DNA of 64,000 nt from Paramesorhizobium sp049065735 (lineage in GTDB: Bacteria; Pseudomonadota; Alphaproteobacteria; Rhizobiales; Rhizobiaceae): the NCBI RefSeq assembly GCF_049065735.1, contig NZ_JBAKHD010000002.1, forward strand, positions 496,001 through 560,000, written 5' to 3'. Below the pieces are notes generated by a model. It had not been told where the DNA came from and did no database searches. It saw only the letters and a list, made by a program, of their open reading frames with translations. Position numbers and translations under genes: made by a program. Positions within the stretch are counted from its first letter, which is position 1, and every line of letters begins with the position of its first letter. Shown here piece after piece: positions 19,759 to 28,280 of the stretch.

Positions 19759-20005
19759 AGGGAGCCGGTGCTGTCGGCGTAGCCGGTTGCGGCGGCGGCG
19801 GGGCGCTGGCCCTATCGCTCCCTGAATAGATATAATACACCGCGCCCACGACAATAACGAGCAGGACGACAGCCCAGATATAGGTGCTGCTGGACACGCC
19901 CGGACGGGCCGCGCCGCTATCCATCGGGCGCGGACGGTTTACGACAGGGTCATTGACCGTGCTTTGCCTGCCTGGCTGCAGGTTGGGGTCGAGTGGGTCA
20001 ACCAT
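19757..20005 (-). CDS. small single-pass membrane protein of unknown function
   Basis: 82 residues: a polar N-terminus (MVDPLDPNLQPGRQS), one hydrophobic helix (YIWAVVLLVIVVGAVYYIYS) and a proline/alanine-rich tail. The ATG at 20005 is chosen over upstream ones because AGGAGAG lies five bases before it. No family is recognised. It is preceded by xerC on the same strand with an 80-base gap. Confidence 0.72.
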   Translation of the reverse strand: MVDPLDPNLQPGRQSTVNDPVVNRPRPMDSGAARPGVSSSTYIWAVVLLVIVVGAVYYIYSGSDRASAPPPPQPATPTAPAP

Positions 20006-20084
20006 TGCGCTCTCCTCCATCGATTGAGCAACGCCCCCACCATGAAAGTAAAACGCCAAAGGTTTGGATTCGTTCCGATGAAGA

Positions 20085-21041
20085 CTACGCCCTTGGATGA
20101 GCCTTGTCGTAAATCTCTAGCAGCCGTGCGGTGTCTACGCCCGTATAGATCTGTGTCGTCGACAGGCTGGCGTGGCCGAGCAGTTCCTGGATGGCGCGCA
20201 GATCGCCGCCAGCGGCGAGCAGATGCGTGGCGAAGGAGTGGCGCAGGGCGTGCGGGGTCGCCGTGTCGGGCAGGTTCAGGGCGCTGCGCAGCTTCTGCAT
20301 TTCGCGCTGGATGATCGCAGGCTGCAACGGGCCGCCGCGCGCGCCGCGAAAGAGGGGCGTGCCGGGCGCGAGATCATAGGGGCAGAGGCGGCGATAGGCG
20401 TCCACGGCGCGGTGAACCACCGGCAGCAGCGGCACGAGCCGGGTCTTGCCGCCCTTGCCCTTGATCGGGATGGAGCGGGCGGTGGCATCGAGGAGATCGC
20501 CACCGTCTAGGCCAAGCGCCTCGGAAATGCGCAGGCCGCAGCCATAAAGCAGGGTGAGCACGGCGGCATTGCGCGCGGCGATCCATGGCTCCTCGGCAAG
20601 CTGTTCGCCCGCCTCCACGACACGCTTCGCCTCCGCCGCGGCGAGGGGCTTCGGCAAGGATTTGGGCTGGCGCGGCGCGCGGATGGCGCATGCCCCGGCG
20701 GCATTGGCGAGGCCCTGCCTTTCCAGATGGCGCAGCAGTGAGCGGATGCCGGCCAGCCCGCGCCCGAGCGTGCGCGCGCCCGCGCCGCCATTGCGCCGGT
20801 TCGCCAGGAATGAGCGCAGATCGGCAACACGCAGCGCGCTCACATCCTTCAGCGAGGGCGGGCCGCCCAGATGGCCGGTCAGGAATTGCAGGAACTGCCG
20901 CGTATCGCGCTCATAGGCATCCAGCGTGTTCTGGGACAGGCGGCGCGTGTTCTTCAGCGCGTTCAGCCATTCCATCCGCGCGGCGATGAGATCGTCTTGC
21001 GCGGGGACGAGGAATTCGGTCTGGGCGGGTTTGGCGGTCAT
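20085..21041 (-). CDS. xerC: tyrosine recombinase XerC
   Basis: 318-residue site-specific recombinase that resolves chromosome dimers at dif together with XerD. The N-terminal SAM-like core-binding domain is followed by the catalytic domain with Arg171 (GCGLRISEAL), His264 and Arg267 (HALRHSFATHLL), His290 (LGHAS) and nucleophile Tyr299 (QIYTGVD). No integrated element lies next to it, so this is the housekeeping enzyme rather than an integrase. Confidence 0.93.
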   Translation of the reverse strand: MTAKPAQTEFLVPAQDDLIAARMEWLNALKNTRRLSQNTLDAYERDTRQFLQFLTGHLGGPPSLKDVSALRVADLRSFLANRRNGGAGARTLGRGLAGIRSLLRHLERQGLANAAGACAIRAPRQPKSLPKPLAAAEAKRVVEAGEQLAEEPWIAARNAAVLTLLYGCGLRISEALGLDGGDLLDATARSIPIKGKGGKTRLVPLLPVVHRAVDAYRRLCPYDLAPGTPLFRGARGGPLQPAIIQREMQKLRSALNLPDTATPHALRHSFATHLLAAGGDLRAIQELLGHASLSTTQIYTGVDTARLLEIYDKAHPRA

Positions 21042-21158
21042 GATCTATCCCCGGTCGTGCCCCGACCATGCCACCCATATATTACAGAGTGGTTGCTTGT
21101 TTTTCCGGACTTCTGGTAAGCCGCAAGCGACAAATGATTGGCGCGGATAAGGAACCCC

Positions 21159-21701
21159 ATGCCCAAACCAGAAAATCCGGTGCTGATGGCCATTGTCGGC
21201 GCGGCGCATGGCACACGCGGCGAAGTGCGAGTGAAGACCTTTACCGGTGATCCCCTCGCGCTCGCTGATTACGGCCTGCTCTATGACAATACGGGCCGCA
21301 GCTTCGAAATCCTTGAAATCCGGCCGTCCAAGACGGTCGTTGTCGTACGGTTCAAGGGTGTCAATGACCGCACGGCGGCGGAAGGACTGAACGGAACGGA
21401 GCTGTTCATCGACCGGGCGCAATTACCGGAGGAACTCGAGGAAGACGAATTTTACCACGAAGACCTGATCGGCCTCGAAGCGGTGGATCTCGACGGCGCG
21501 CCCATCGGCGAGGTGACGGCGGTGTTCGATTTCGGCGGCGGCGATCTGCTTGAGCTGTCGATGCAGGGTCGCAAGCCCTATCTCATCCCCTTTACCCAAA
21601 GCGCGGTTCCGGAAATCGACCTTAAAGGTGGGCGTCTGGTGGTTGACCCTGTAGCTGCCGGGCTCGTCGCCGACGATGATACGGATGGGCCTGACAAATG
21701 A
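21159..21701 (+). CDS. rimM: 16S rRNA processing protein RimM
   Basis: 180 residues: the N-terminal RimM domain (VLMAIVGAAHGTRGEVRVKTFT) and a C-terminal PRC-barrel-like domain ending KPYLIPFTQSAVPEIDLKGGRLVVDP. RimM assists 30S maturation around the 16S head with ribosomal protein S19. ATG 21159 has AAGGA seven bases upstream. Its stop overlaps the trmD start by four bases (ATGA). Confidence 0.94.
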   Translation: MPKPENPVLMAIVGAAHGTRGEVRVKTFTGDPLALADYGLLYDNTGRSFEILEIRPSKTVVVVRFKGVNDRTAAEGLNGTELFIDRAQLPEELEEDEFYHEDLIGLEAVDLDGAPIGEVTAVFDFGGGDLLELSMQGRKPYLIPFTQSAVPEIDLKGGRLVVDPVAAGLVADDDTDGPDK

Positions 21702-22393
21702 GTTTTCGCGCGACGGTTCTGACCCTTTATCCCGAAATGTTCCCCGGGCCGCTCGGTATTTCCCTGGCGGGCAAGGCGCTGGCGGAAGAAAAATGGCGGC
21801 TGGAGACGGTGCAGATCCGTGATTTCGCGCAAGGCAAGCACCGCATGGTGGACGACACTCCGGCGGGCGGCGGCGCGGGCATGGTGATGAAGCCCGATGT
21901 GGTGGCGCGCGCCATCGACCATGTGGCTGACGACCGGCCCAGATTGCTGATGAGCCCGCGCGGCGAGCCGTTGACCCAGAAGCGGGTGCGCGCATTGGCG
22001 GAAGGACCCGGCGCGATCCTCCTGTGCGGACGCTTCGAGGGCGTCGACGAGCGCGTGATCGAAGGGCGTCAGCTCGAAGAGATTTCCATCGGCGACTATA
22101 TCCTCTCGGGCGGTGAGACGGCGGCCTTCGTGCTGCTCGATGCGGTGGTGCGGCTGCTACCCGGCGTGATGGGCAATGAGGAATCGGGCGAGACGGAAAG
22201 CTTCGAAACCGGGCTTCTGGAGCACCCGCAATATACGCGGCCTCAGATTTGGGAGGGACGGGCGATTCCGGAAATCCTCACCTCAGGCAATCATGGCGCC
22301 ATCGACAAATGGCGGCGCGCGGAGGCGGAGCGCATCACACGGGAAAGGCGGCCGGACCTTTGGGAAGCGTACCGGAAGGCGAAGGGCAAATAG
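21698..22393 (+). CDS. trmD: tRNA (guanine-N1-)-methyltransferase
   Basis: 231-residue SPOUT methyltransferase that makes m1G37 in tRNAs reading CNN and GGG codons and so prevents frameshifting. Family signatures include TLYPEMFPGPLG, DDTPAGGGAGMVMKPD, the trefoil-knot segments LLCGRFEGVDERVIE and EISIGDYILSGGE, and NHGAIDKWRR. It overlaps rimM, giving the standard rimM-trmD-rplS ribosomal cluster. Confidence 0.96.
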   Translation: MSFRATVLTLYPEMFPGPLGISLAGKALAEEKWRLETVQIRDFAQGKHRMVDDTPAGGGAGMVMKPDVVARAIDHVADDRPRLLMSPRGEPLTQKRVRALAEGPGAILLCGRFEGVDERVIEGRQLEEISIGDYILSGGETAAFVLLDAVVRLLPGVMGNEESGETESFETGLLEHPQYTRPQIWEGRAIPEILTSGNHGAIDKWRRAEAERITRERRPDLWEAYRKAKGK

Positions 22394-22634
22394 GTTTTAA
22401 GCAGCTCTCTTAGGCGTATATGGGACGATACGAAACGATACGCGCGATACCTGCGTATTGATTCATTGGCGGCAATGGTGTATCAGCCACGCAAACTCGG
22501 GGGAAAATCCCGAAATCCAGCAACCAATGAATGGTGAACCCGCTCCTGCCGCAAGGCATAGCTGCCCGGCCACGAGACTGTGCAGCAAGCGTCGAGCGCT
22601 CTGACCGTTCGAGAAGAACGAGAGGATTAGACGC
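22394..22634 (+). promoter_or_regulatory. long leader before rplS with a closing stem
   Basis: The 241-base gap is long for this cluster. A perfect 9-bp stem ATTCATTGG (22461-22469) / CCAATGAAT (22524-22532) closes a domain of about 70 bases containing a second hairpin TCGGG...CCCGA (about 22497-22513). Upstream is a cluster of GATAC repeats (22428-22450). It could be a ribosomal-protein leader or other cis-regulator; no known family is recognised. Confidence 0.45.
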
Positions 22635-23060
22635 ATGGACATTATTCGTCAGCTCGAAGCCGAGCAGGCCGCCAAGATCGCCGAAAAGCGCACGCTCCCC
22701 GATTTCAAGCCGGGCGACACGGTTCGCGTGCAGGTGCGCGTCACCGAGGGCACCCGTACTCGCGTGCAGGCCTATGAGGGCGTCTGCATTGCCCGTTCCG
22801 GCTCCGGTCTCCATGAGAACTTCACCGTCCGCAAGATTTCCTATGGCGAAGGCGTCGAGCGCGTGTTCCCGGTCTACTCCCCGGCGGTGGAAGCCGTGGA
22901 AGTGGTTCGCCGCGGCAAGGTGCGCCGCGCCAAGCTCTACTACCTGCGCGGTCTGACCGGCAAGGCCGCCCGCATTGTCGAGAAGAAAGACAATCGCAAG
23001 GGCAAGGTGGCCGTGGAAGAGACCGCGGCACCCGAGGCTGCCGCTCCCGCGGCGGAATAA
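22635..23060 (+). CDS. rplS: 50S ribosomal protein L19
   Basis: 141 residues. The L19 core is clear: FKPGDTVRVQVRVTEGTRTR, QAYEGVCIARSGSGLHENFTVRKISYGEGVERVFPVYSP, and RRGKVRRAKLYYLRGLTGKAARI. An Ala/Glu-rich tail extends it, as is common in alphaproteobacteria. It has a GAGAGGA ribosome-binding site and a terminator behind it. Confidence 0.97.
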   Translation: MDIIRQLEAEQAAKIAEKRTLPDFKPGDTVRVQVRVTEGTRTRVQAYEGVCIARSGSGLHENFTVRKISYGEGVERVFPVYSPAVEAVEVVRRGKVRRAKLYYLRGLTGKAARIVEKKDNRKGKVAVEETAAPEAAAPAAE

Positions 23061-23083
23061 ATTCGAAAGAATTGAAAGTGTTT

Positions 23084-23113
23084 AAAAGGCGGCCTCCGGG
23101 TCGCCTTTTATTT
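23084..23113 (+). terminator. rho-independent terminator of rplS
   Basis: AAAAGGCG...CGCCTTTT stem with a CCTCCGGG-containing loop followed by ATTTTCTT, 23 bases after the rplS stop. Confidence 0.85.
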
Positions 23114-23185
23114 TCTTGCAACGGGCCTAGGTTTCCGGCAGCCTCATAAAGGATGGGCGCTTGACGAAGCATTCAGAGAACCCCA

Positions 23186-23799
23186 ATGAGGTCGCCCGAA
23201 CTCGACATCCTTGAGAGAATAGAAGCTCTGCGCGCCGGGCTGGCGCGTCCGGTTGTCATGGCACTTGACGGAGGAAGCGGCTCCGGCAAGTCCACTATTT
23301 CGAAAAGATTGGCGAAACTGACGCATATCACCTTGGTTCCGCTTGATGATTTTTATCAAACGCGCATTCCTGAGTCCGATTGGCCCGAATGACCGTGGTG
23401 GAGCGTTTAAACGGCGTTTTCGAGTGGAGCCGCGTTCGCTGTGAGGCTGTTGAGCCTCTTATTAGGCGGAAGACCGCGCGGTGGCGGGCATTCGATTTTG
23501 GGCGAGGTCTAGGCAAAGATGGTACTTACAGCCTCAAGGACGAATTTACAGTAGCCGAGCCTGCGTCTATAATTTTGCTCGAGGGAGCTTATTCAGCGTC
23601 ACCGTTTTTAAGAGATTTAATAGATCTTGCCGGGATTGTAGATGTGCCGCCCAAAGTCCGACATGCACGAGCCGCTGCGCGCGAACAAGGCGGAGAGGAC
23701 ACTTTAGCGGCGTGGCACGCAATTTGGGATGACGTAGAGAGCTACTATTTCGAATGCGTCTGTCCGCCGAAGTCTTTCGACCTCGTGATCCGGAATTAG
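23186..23799 (+). pseudogene. uridine kinase-like P-loop kinase, frameshifted
   Basis: Two overlapping frames make one protein. The first (23186-23392) has Walker A GGSGSGKST and a PLDDFYQTRIPESDWPE block. The second (from about 23389) continues MTVVERLNGVFEWSRVRCEAVEPL...LLEGAYSASPFLRDLIDL...FDLVIRN, typical of the uridine kinase/phosphoribulokinase-like fold. Restoring one base at 23387-23389 (AA to AAA) joins them as ...DWPEMTVVERL..., about 204 residues. So the gene is either a single-base-deleted pseudogene or carries a sequencing error in a short A run. Base composition is more AT-rich than its neighbours. Confidence 0.8.
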
Positions 23800-24087
23800 T
23801 GTCGTTGCGATCCATGCGACGTCAGCGAGACCGGCGTTAGAACAATTCTATTTCAATTGCCCGAGGCGGCAAAGGTTGGTACAACAGCCGCATGAATTCG
23901 AGAAACGAATGGAACGGGCATAAAGTGTTCGTGCTGCAGGACCGCAAGCGGCTGCCGCAACGCTTTTCCGCGCGCGTTTCCGGGGCGCTCACCAGCCGAC
24001 TTAGCTAAGGCTGCCCAGGCTTGCCAGGCCTTCTTCTGGCATACCCAATTTTCCCCTTTGCTTTGATTTCAGGAACGGACAAGAGCC
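23800..24087. other. intergenic region before leuC
   Basis: 288 bases between the kinase remnant and leuC. There is a possible 38-codon frame at 23892-24008 without a ribosome-binding site, and a G/C-rich CCAGGCTTGCCAGGCC stretch near 24011. No convincing gene or regulator was seen; a leuC promoter must lie here or further upstream. Confidence 0.35.
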
Positions 24088-25497
24088 ATGAGCGCACCCC
24101 GCACTCTCTATGACAAAATCTGGGACGACCATCTGGTGGATCGTCAGGACGACGGCACCTGCCTCATCTATATCGACCGCCATCTCGTGCATGAGGTGAC
24201 GAGCCCGCAGGCCTTCGAAGGCTTGCGCATGGCCGGGCGCAAGGTGCGTCATCCCGAGAAGACGCTCGCCGTGGTCGATCACAATGTTCCAACCTCCCCC
24301 GACCGCAAGAACGGCATCAAGAACGAGGAAAGCCGCATCCAGGTCGAGGCGCTGGCGAAGAATGCCGCCGATTTCGGTGTCGAATATTACTCGGAAAACG
24401 ATATCCGCCAAGGCATCGTCCATATTGTCGGGCCGGAGCAGGGCTTCACGCTGCCGGGCATGACGATTGTTTGCGGCGACAGCCACACCTCCACCCATGG
24501 CGCGTTCGGCGCGCTGGCGCATGGCATCGGCACGTCAGAGGTGGAGCATGTGCTCGCCACCCAGACGCTGATCCAGAAGAAGGCCAAGAACATGCTGGTG
24601 CGGGTCGATGGCAAGCTCCCCGAGGGCGTGACGGCGAAGGACATCATCCTCGCCATCATCGGCGAGATCGGCACGGCGGGCGGCACCGGCTATGTCATTG
24701 AATATGCGGGCGAGGCGATCCGCTCGCTGTCGATGGAAGGCCGCATGACGATCTGCAATATGTCGATTGAGGGCGGCGCAAGGGCCGGGCTGATTGCGCC
24801 GGACGAAACCACCTTCGACTATATCAAGGGCAAGCCGCGCGCACCCAAGGGCGAGGCGCTGGAACAGGCCATCGCCTATTGGCGGACGCTGAAATCGGAT
24901 GAAGGCGCGCATTTCGACAAGGTCGTCACGCTTGACGCTGCCAATCTGCCGCCCATCGTCTCGTGGGGTTCATCGCCCGAGGATGTGGTGGCTGTGACCG
25001 GCGAGGTGCCGAACCCTGACGAAATCGCGGACGAGACCAAGCGGGCGTCGAAGTGGCGCGCGCTTGACTATATGGGCCTGAAGCCGGGCACGAAGATCAC
25101 CGATATCGCGCTTGACCGCGTATTCATCGGCTCCTGCACCAATGGCCGCATCGAGGATCTGCGCGCCGTGGCGAAGGTGGTGGAAGGCCGCAAGGTTGCC
25201 CCGACGGTGAGCGCGATGATCGTGCCGGGCTCGGGCCTCGTCAAGCAGCAGGCGGAAGCCGAGGGGCTGCACAAGATCTTCATCGAGGCTGGATTCGACT
25301 GGCGTGAGCCGGGCTGCTCCATGTGTCTCGCCATGAACGACGACCGATTGAAGCCGGGCGAGCGCTGCGCCTCCACCTCGAACCGCAATTTCGAAGGCCG
25401 CCAGGGCTTCAAGGGACGCACCCATCTCGTCTCGCCCGCCATGGCGGCGGCCGCCGCGATATCAGGGCATTTCGTCGATATTCGCGAGTGGAAGTAG
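24088..25497 (+). CDS. leuC: 3-isopropylmalate dehydratase large subunit
   Basis: 469-residue aconitase-family enzyme isomerising 2-isopropylmalate to 3-isopropylmalate in leucine synthesis. The 4Fe-4S ligands are Cys350 (FIGSCTNGR), Cys410 and Cys413 (GCSMCLAMN). The aconitase blocks VDHNVPTS, VCGDSHTSTHGAFG and RNFEGRQG are present. The small subunit leuD is not adjacent, as is usual in Rhizobiales. It is followed by a strong terminator. Confidence 0.97.
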   Translation: MSAPRTLYDKIWDDHLVDRQDDGTCLIYIDRHLVHEVTSPQAFEGLRMAGRKVRHPEKTLAVVDHNVPTSPDRKNGIKNEESRIQVEALAKNAADFGVEYYSENDIRQGIVHIVGPEQGFTLPGMTIVCGDSHTSTHGAFGALAHGIGTSEVEHVLATQTLIQKKAKNMLVRVDGKLPEGVTAKDIILAIIGEIGTAGGTGYVIEYAGEAIRSLSMEGRMTICNMSIEGGARAGLIAPDETTFDYIKGKPRAPKGEALEQAIAYWRTLKSDEGAHFDKVVTLDAANLPPIVSWGSSPEDVVAVTGEVPNPDEIADETKRASKWRALDYMGLKPGTKITDIALDRVFIGSCTNGRIEDLRAVAKVVEGRKVAPTVSAMIVPGSGLVKQQAEAEGLHKIFIEAGFDWREPGCSMCLAMNDDRLKPGERCASTSNRNFEGRQGFKGRTHLVSPAMAAAAAISGHFVDIREWK

Positions 25498-25519
25498 CGG
25501 GTTAGATTCGGCTGATCTC

Positions 25520-25556
25520 GCGGACGGAGCGTCAAAGCGCTCCGTCCGCCTTTTTA
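25520..25556 (+). terminator. rho-independent terminator of leuC
   Basis: Perfect 12-bp stem GCGGACGGAGCG / CGCTCCGTCCGC with a 6-base loop, followed by CTTTTTATT, 22 bases after leuC. Confidence 0.92.
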
Positions 25557-25675
25557 TTAACCATATTACAAGCGATTCGGGTTTTCCGAATAAATTTCGT
25601 TCCGCAAGCGTGGCGATTTACGCTTCCTTGTACTCGCCTGATTAAGCGTTTCGCCAAGCGGGGGCAAAATATGAG

Positions 25676-26890
25676 ATGAGTGGCGCCAATTTCGTTCTCA
25701 CCATCAATATGGTTGTCGCGGGGCTGTTTGCGGTCGCGTTTCTCGGCATTGCCGTTTACGAGAAGACCTATATTTCCGCCCGCTTGTTCGCCCTTGCCTT
25801 CGTCTTCGCGATGATGAATTTCGGGGCGGAATTGCTGGTGCCGTCGATCGGCAATCCGATGCTCGGCTATATGCTGGCATTCAGCACTTTCCTTGGTACG
25901 CTCATCTGCGTCACCGTCGGCATGGCCGACAAATATGGGGTGCGTGTGCCCTGGCTGCTGCTTGCGGTCCTGTCGGTGGGCTCGCTCGTGATGGTCTACT
26001 CCATCTATGACATCGCGCGCGTGACGCTTCTGGGCATGCTTCTCTACCAGACGCCTTACTTCGTCCTTCTCTGCCTCAACAATTATATCATTCTGAAGTC
26101 GCGGGCGCGCGGGCTCATGGACATGCTGCTCTTCGCGCTTCTTCTCACAAGCGCGGCGCATTTCCTGCTGAAGCCTTATCTCGCCATCGCCGCGGGCGGG
26201 ATGGGCCTGACGCCGCAGGATTATATCCATACGCGATACGCGCTGTTCTCGCAGACGATCGGGGCGGCGCTTTCGGTCGCCAACGGCCTTCTCATGCTGG
26301 TGATCCTGACGCGCGACCTGATGGCGGATATGTCGGCGCGCTCGGAAACCGACGTCTTGTCACGGCTTCTGAACCGGCGCGGCTTCGAGGTCAAAAGCGA
26401 GGCGGCGGTGGCGCAAGCGAAGCGCGCGAACGCGCCCCTCTCCCTCATCATCTGCGACCTCGACAGTTTCAAGATGATCAACGACACCTATGGGCATGGG
26501 CTCGGCGATTCCGTGATCTCGGCCTTTGCCGCGGGCCTCAAGGAGATCGCTGGGGAACAGGATGTGCTGGCGCGCATCGGCGGCGAGGAATTCGCCATAT
26601 TGCTGCCGGGGAGGGGCCTGCAAACGGCGCGTCTCTTCGCCGAGAAGGCGCGCACCAACTTCGCCAACCGGCGGGTGCGGGACCTGCCGGAAGACAGCCG
26701 TTTCACCGCGAGCTTCGGCGTGGCGGAACTGCAGGACGGCGATGCGCTCTCCGACCTTATGCGCCGCGCCGACAATGCGCTTTATGACGCCAAGAAAGCC
26801 GGCCGCAACTGCGTGCGCCTGGCTTTGCCCTTCGTGGACCAGCAAAAGATCGTGGAACTGCGCCCCCCCGGAGGCGGGCGGACGGCATGA
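25676..26890 (+). CDS. membrane-bound GGDEF diguanylate cyclase
   Basis: 404 residues. The N-terminal half (to about residue 215) has six or seven hydrophobic helices. The C-terminal GGDEF domain contains DVLSRLLNRRGFE, CDLDSFKMINDTYGHGLGD and the active motif ARIGGEEFAILLPG (GGEEF at about 302-306), so it should make cyclic-di-GMP. The inhibitory I-site position reads GEQD instead of RxxD, so product inhibition at that site is not expected. The membrane part resembles no sensor domain I can name. It stands alone after leuC. Confidence 0.9.
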   Translation: MSGANFVLTINMVVAGLFAVAFLGIAVYEKTYISARLFALAFVFAMMNFGAELLVPSIGNPMLGYMLAFSTFLGTLICVTVGMADKYGVRVPWLLLAVLSVGSLVMVYSIYDIARVTLLGMLLYQTPYFVLLCLNNYIILKSRARGLMDMLLFALLLTSAAHFLLKPYLAIAAGGMGLTPQDYIHTRYALFSQTIGAALSVANGLLMLVILTRDLMADMSARSETDVLSRLLNRRGFEVKSEAAVAQAKRANAPLSLIICDLDSFKMINDTYGHGLGDSVISAFAAGLKEIAGEQDVLARIGGEEFAILLPGRGLQTARLFAEKARTNFANRRVRDLPEDSRFTASFGVAELQDGDALSDLMRRADNALYDAKKAGRNCVRLALPFVDQQKIVELRPPGGGRTA

Positions 26891-26993
26891 TTGACATCCG
26901 AATGAGGTTTTATCGGGCACTGTCCGCGCTCAAAAAGCTGTTTGAATAATTCCGATAGGATGACACTATTCCTGATGGAAAGGATTCTGCCCC

Positions 26994-27461
26994 ATGTCCG
27001 AAAGCCAAGCCACCCACGCCGTCGATATCTCGCTTCTGCATTTGCGCGATGCGCATGAATTCGCGCCGCTGCTGGCCAGCTACGCTCAGGCGCTGAAGCG
27101 CGGCGCACCAAGGCGGCCGGACGAGTATTATGCCGAGAAGCTGTTGCAGGACCGCGCGGCGGAGATTGCGGGGGCGCGGCTCGATGGGGTGCTTGTCGGC
27201 TTCGTGATTTTCTACGACCTGCCGGAACCGGTTTCCGGAATGCGCTGCGGACAGGTCGATCACATCTATGTCCATCACGACCATCGCGGCAAAGGCATTG
27301 CCAAGGCGCTGATCGACGTGCTCGCCGACAAGGCGGAGGAGCGCAGCTGGTCGAAGCTCATCCTCAACGCGCCGCGCCAGCCCGAGGACGGGCGCAAGCT
27401 CTATGAACAGGTGGCAGCGCCCGCCGACTGGACGAGCTTCGTGATTCACTTCGGTGGGTGA
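26994..27461 (+). CDS. GNAT-family N-acetyltransferase
   Basis: 155 residues with the GNAT acetyl-CoA-binding segment VDHIYVHHDHRGKGIAKALIDVLADKAEE (Q/RxxGxG/A form HRGKGIA). The substrate is unknown. ATG 26994 follows a weak AAAGGA site. It is a single gene between the diguanylate cyclase and the sdh operon, with a 358-base repeat-bearing gap after it. Confidence 0.82.
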   Translation: MSESQATHAVDISLLHLRDAHEFAPLLASYAQALKRGAPRRPDEYYAEKLLQDRAAEIAGARLDGVLVGFVIFYDLPEPVSGMRCGQVDHIYVHHDHRGKGIAKALIDVLADKAEERSWSKLILNAPRQPEDGRKLYEQVAAPADWTSFVIHFGG

Positions 27462-27819
27462 TCGGGTCGCCGTCGTCATTCTCGGGCTTGTCCCGAGAAT
27501 CTGCGACAAGGAAAGTGACGGACGGGTAGGAGTGAAGCAATTACGCGAGAATGACGGTGGGGAGAGCGGGGCGGTAAACCTTTCGTGAGCATGTCCCCTT
27601 TCAACCGATTGAAGTCGATCCGCCTTCGCAGGTGCGGCAAATTGCGGCCAGATGCTTAGGTCCAAACGTTTAAGTACCTTTGACGCCAAGCAAAAACAGC
27701 AGTAGATAACGCCGCAACAAGCCGATCACGATCCGGGTCGCGCGCCATTGCAGGCAGGGTTTTCGTACGTCCTCGCCCGAATCCGTGCCGATGAGTTGGG
27801 AATCATTTCTGGGGCAGCC
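27462..27819. other. intergenic region upstream of sdhC
   Basis: 358 bases. At 27473-27512 lies a family-2 palindrome (CGTCATTCTCGGGCTTGTCC...GAGAATCTGCG) with a worn inverse partner CGAGAATGACGG at 27545-27556. The rest should hold the sdhCDAB promoter; TTTAAGTACCTTTGACGCC (27669-27687) and AAACAGCAGTAGATAACG (27692-27709) are AT-richer candidates, but no consensus box is assigned. Confidence 0.45.
27473..27556. repeat. paired palindromic repeat, family 2, copy C (right half degraded)
   Basis: The left half is intact (CGTCATTCTCGGGCTTGTCC, then CGAGAATCTGCG). The right half retains only CGAGAATGACGG, with its GGGACAAGCC core lost. Confidence 0.75.
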
Positions 27820-28212
27820 ATGACGAAACCGATAGCCACCCGCCAACGCCCGCTTTCTCCGCATTTGACCATTTACAGATGGCCGATCACGATGACGATG
27901 TCGATCCTGCATCGCGCCACGGGCATCGCGCTTTATGCCGGCACGCTGCTGGTTGCGCTCTGGCTCATCACGGCGGCGACGAGCGAGGATGCTTTCAACA
28001 TCGTCAACGGCTTCTTCGGCTCCTGGTTCGGCCGGCTCGTCCTCTTCGGCTACACCTGGGTGCTGCTACATCATATGCTGGGCGGCATCCGCCATCTGAT
28101 CTGGGATACGATCACCGGCCTTGAAAAGCACACGGCCTCGAAGATGGCTTGGGCGACCGTGATCGGCTCCGTCGCGCTGACGCTGCTCATCTGGATCGTC
28201 GCGCTTCTGTAA
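27820..28212 (+). CDS. sdhC: succinate dehydrogenase cytochrome b556 subunit
   Basis: 130 residues, three transmembrane helices. RPLSPHLTIYRWPITMTMSI and the SILHRATGIALYAG signature near the N-terminus, and LLHHMLGGIRHLIWD with the probable haem-ligand histidine, are diagnostic. It anchors SdhAB and, with SdhD, binds haem b and ubiquinone. ATG 27820 is the family start; the longer frame begins in the promoter region. Confidence 0.95.
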   Translation: MTKPIATRQRPLSPHLTIYRWPITMTMSILHRATGIALYAGTLLVALWLITAATSEDAFNIVNGFFGSWFGRLVLFGYTWVLLHHMLGGIRHLIWDTITGLEKHTASKMAWATVIGSVALTLLIWIVALL

Positions 28213-28280
28213 GTTTTGCGCAGGTCTGCGCGGGGCGCCGCTTTGCGCTTTGCCGGATCTGGCTTCAAGGGAACAAGCTC

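Noticed and set aside
20085..21041. Tyrosine recombinase as a sign of an integrated element
   Set aside because: Sequence and context fit housekeeping XerC; no tRNA, attachment repeat, phage or plasmid genes are nearby.
23892..24008. 38-codon frame before leuC
   Set aside because: No ribosome-binding site, no recognisable sequence, and too short to support; left as intergenic.
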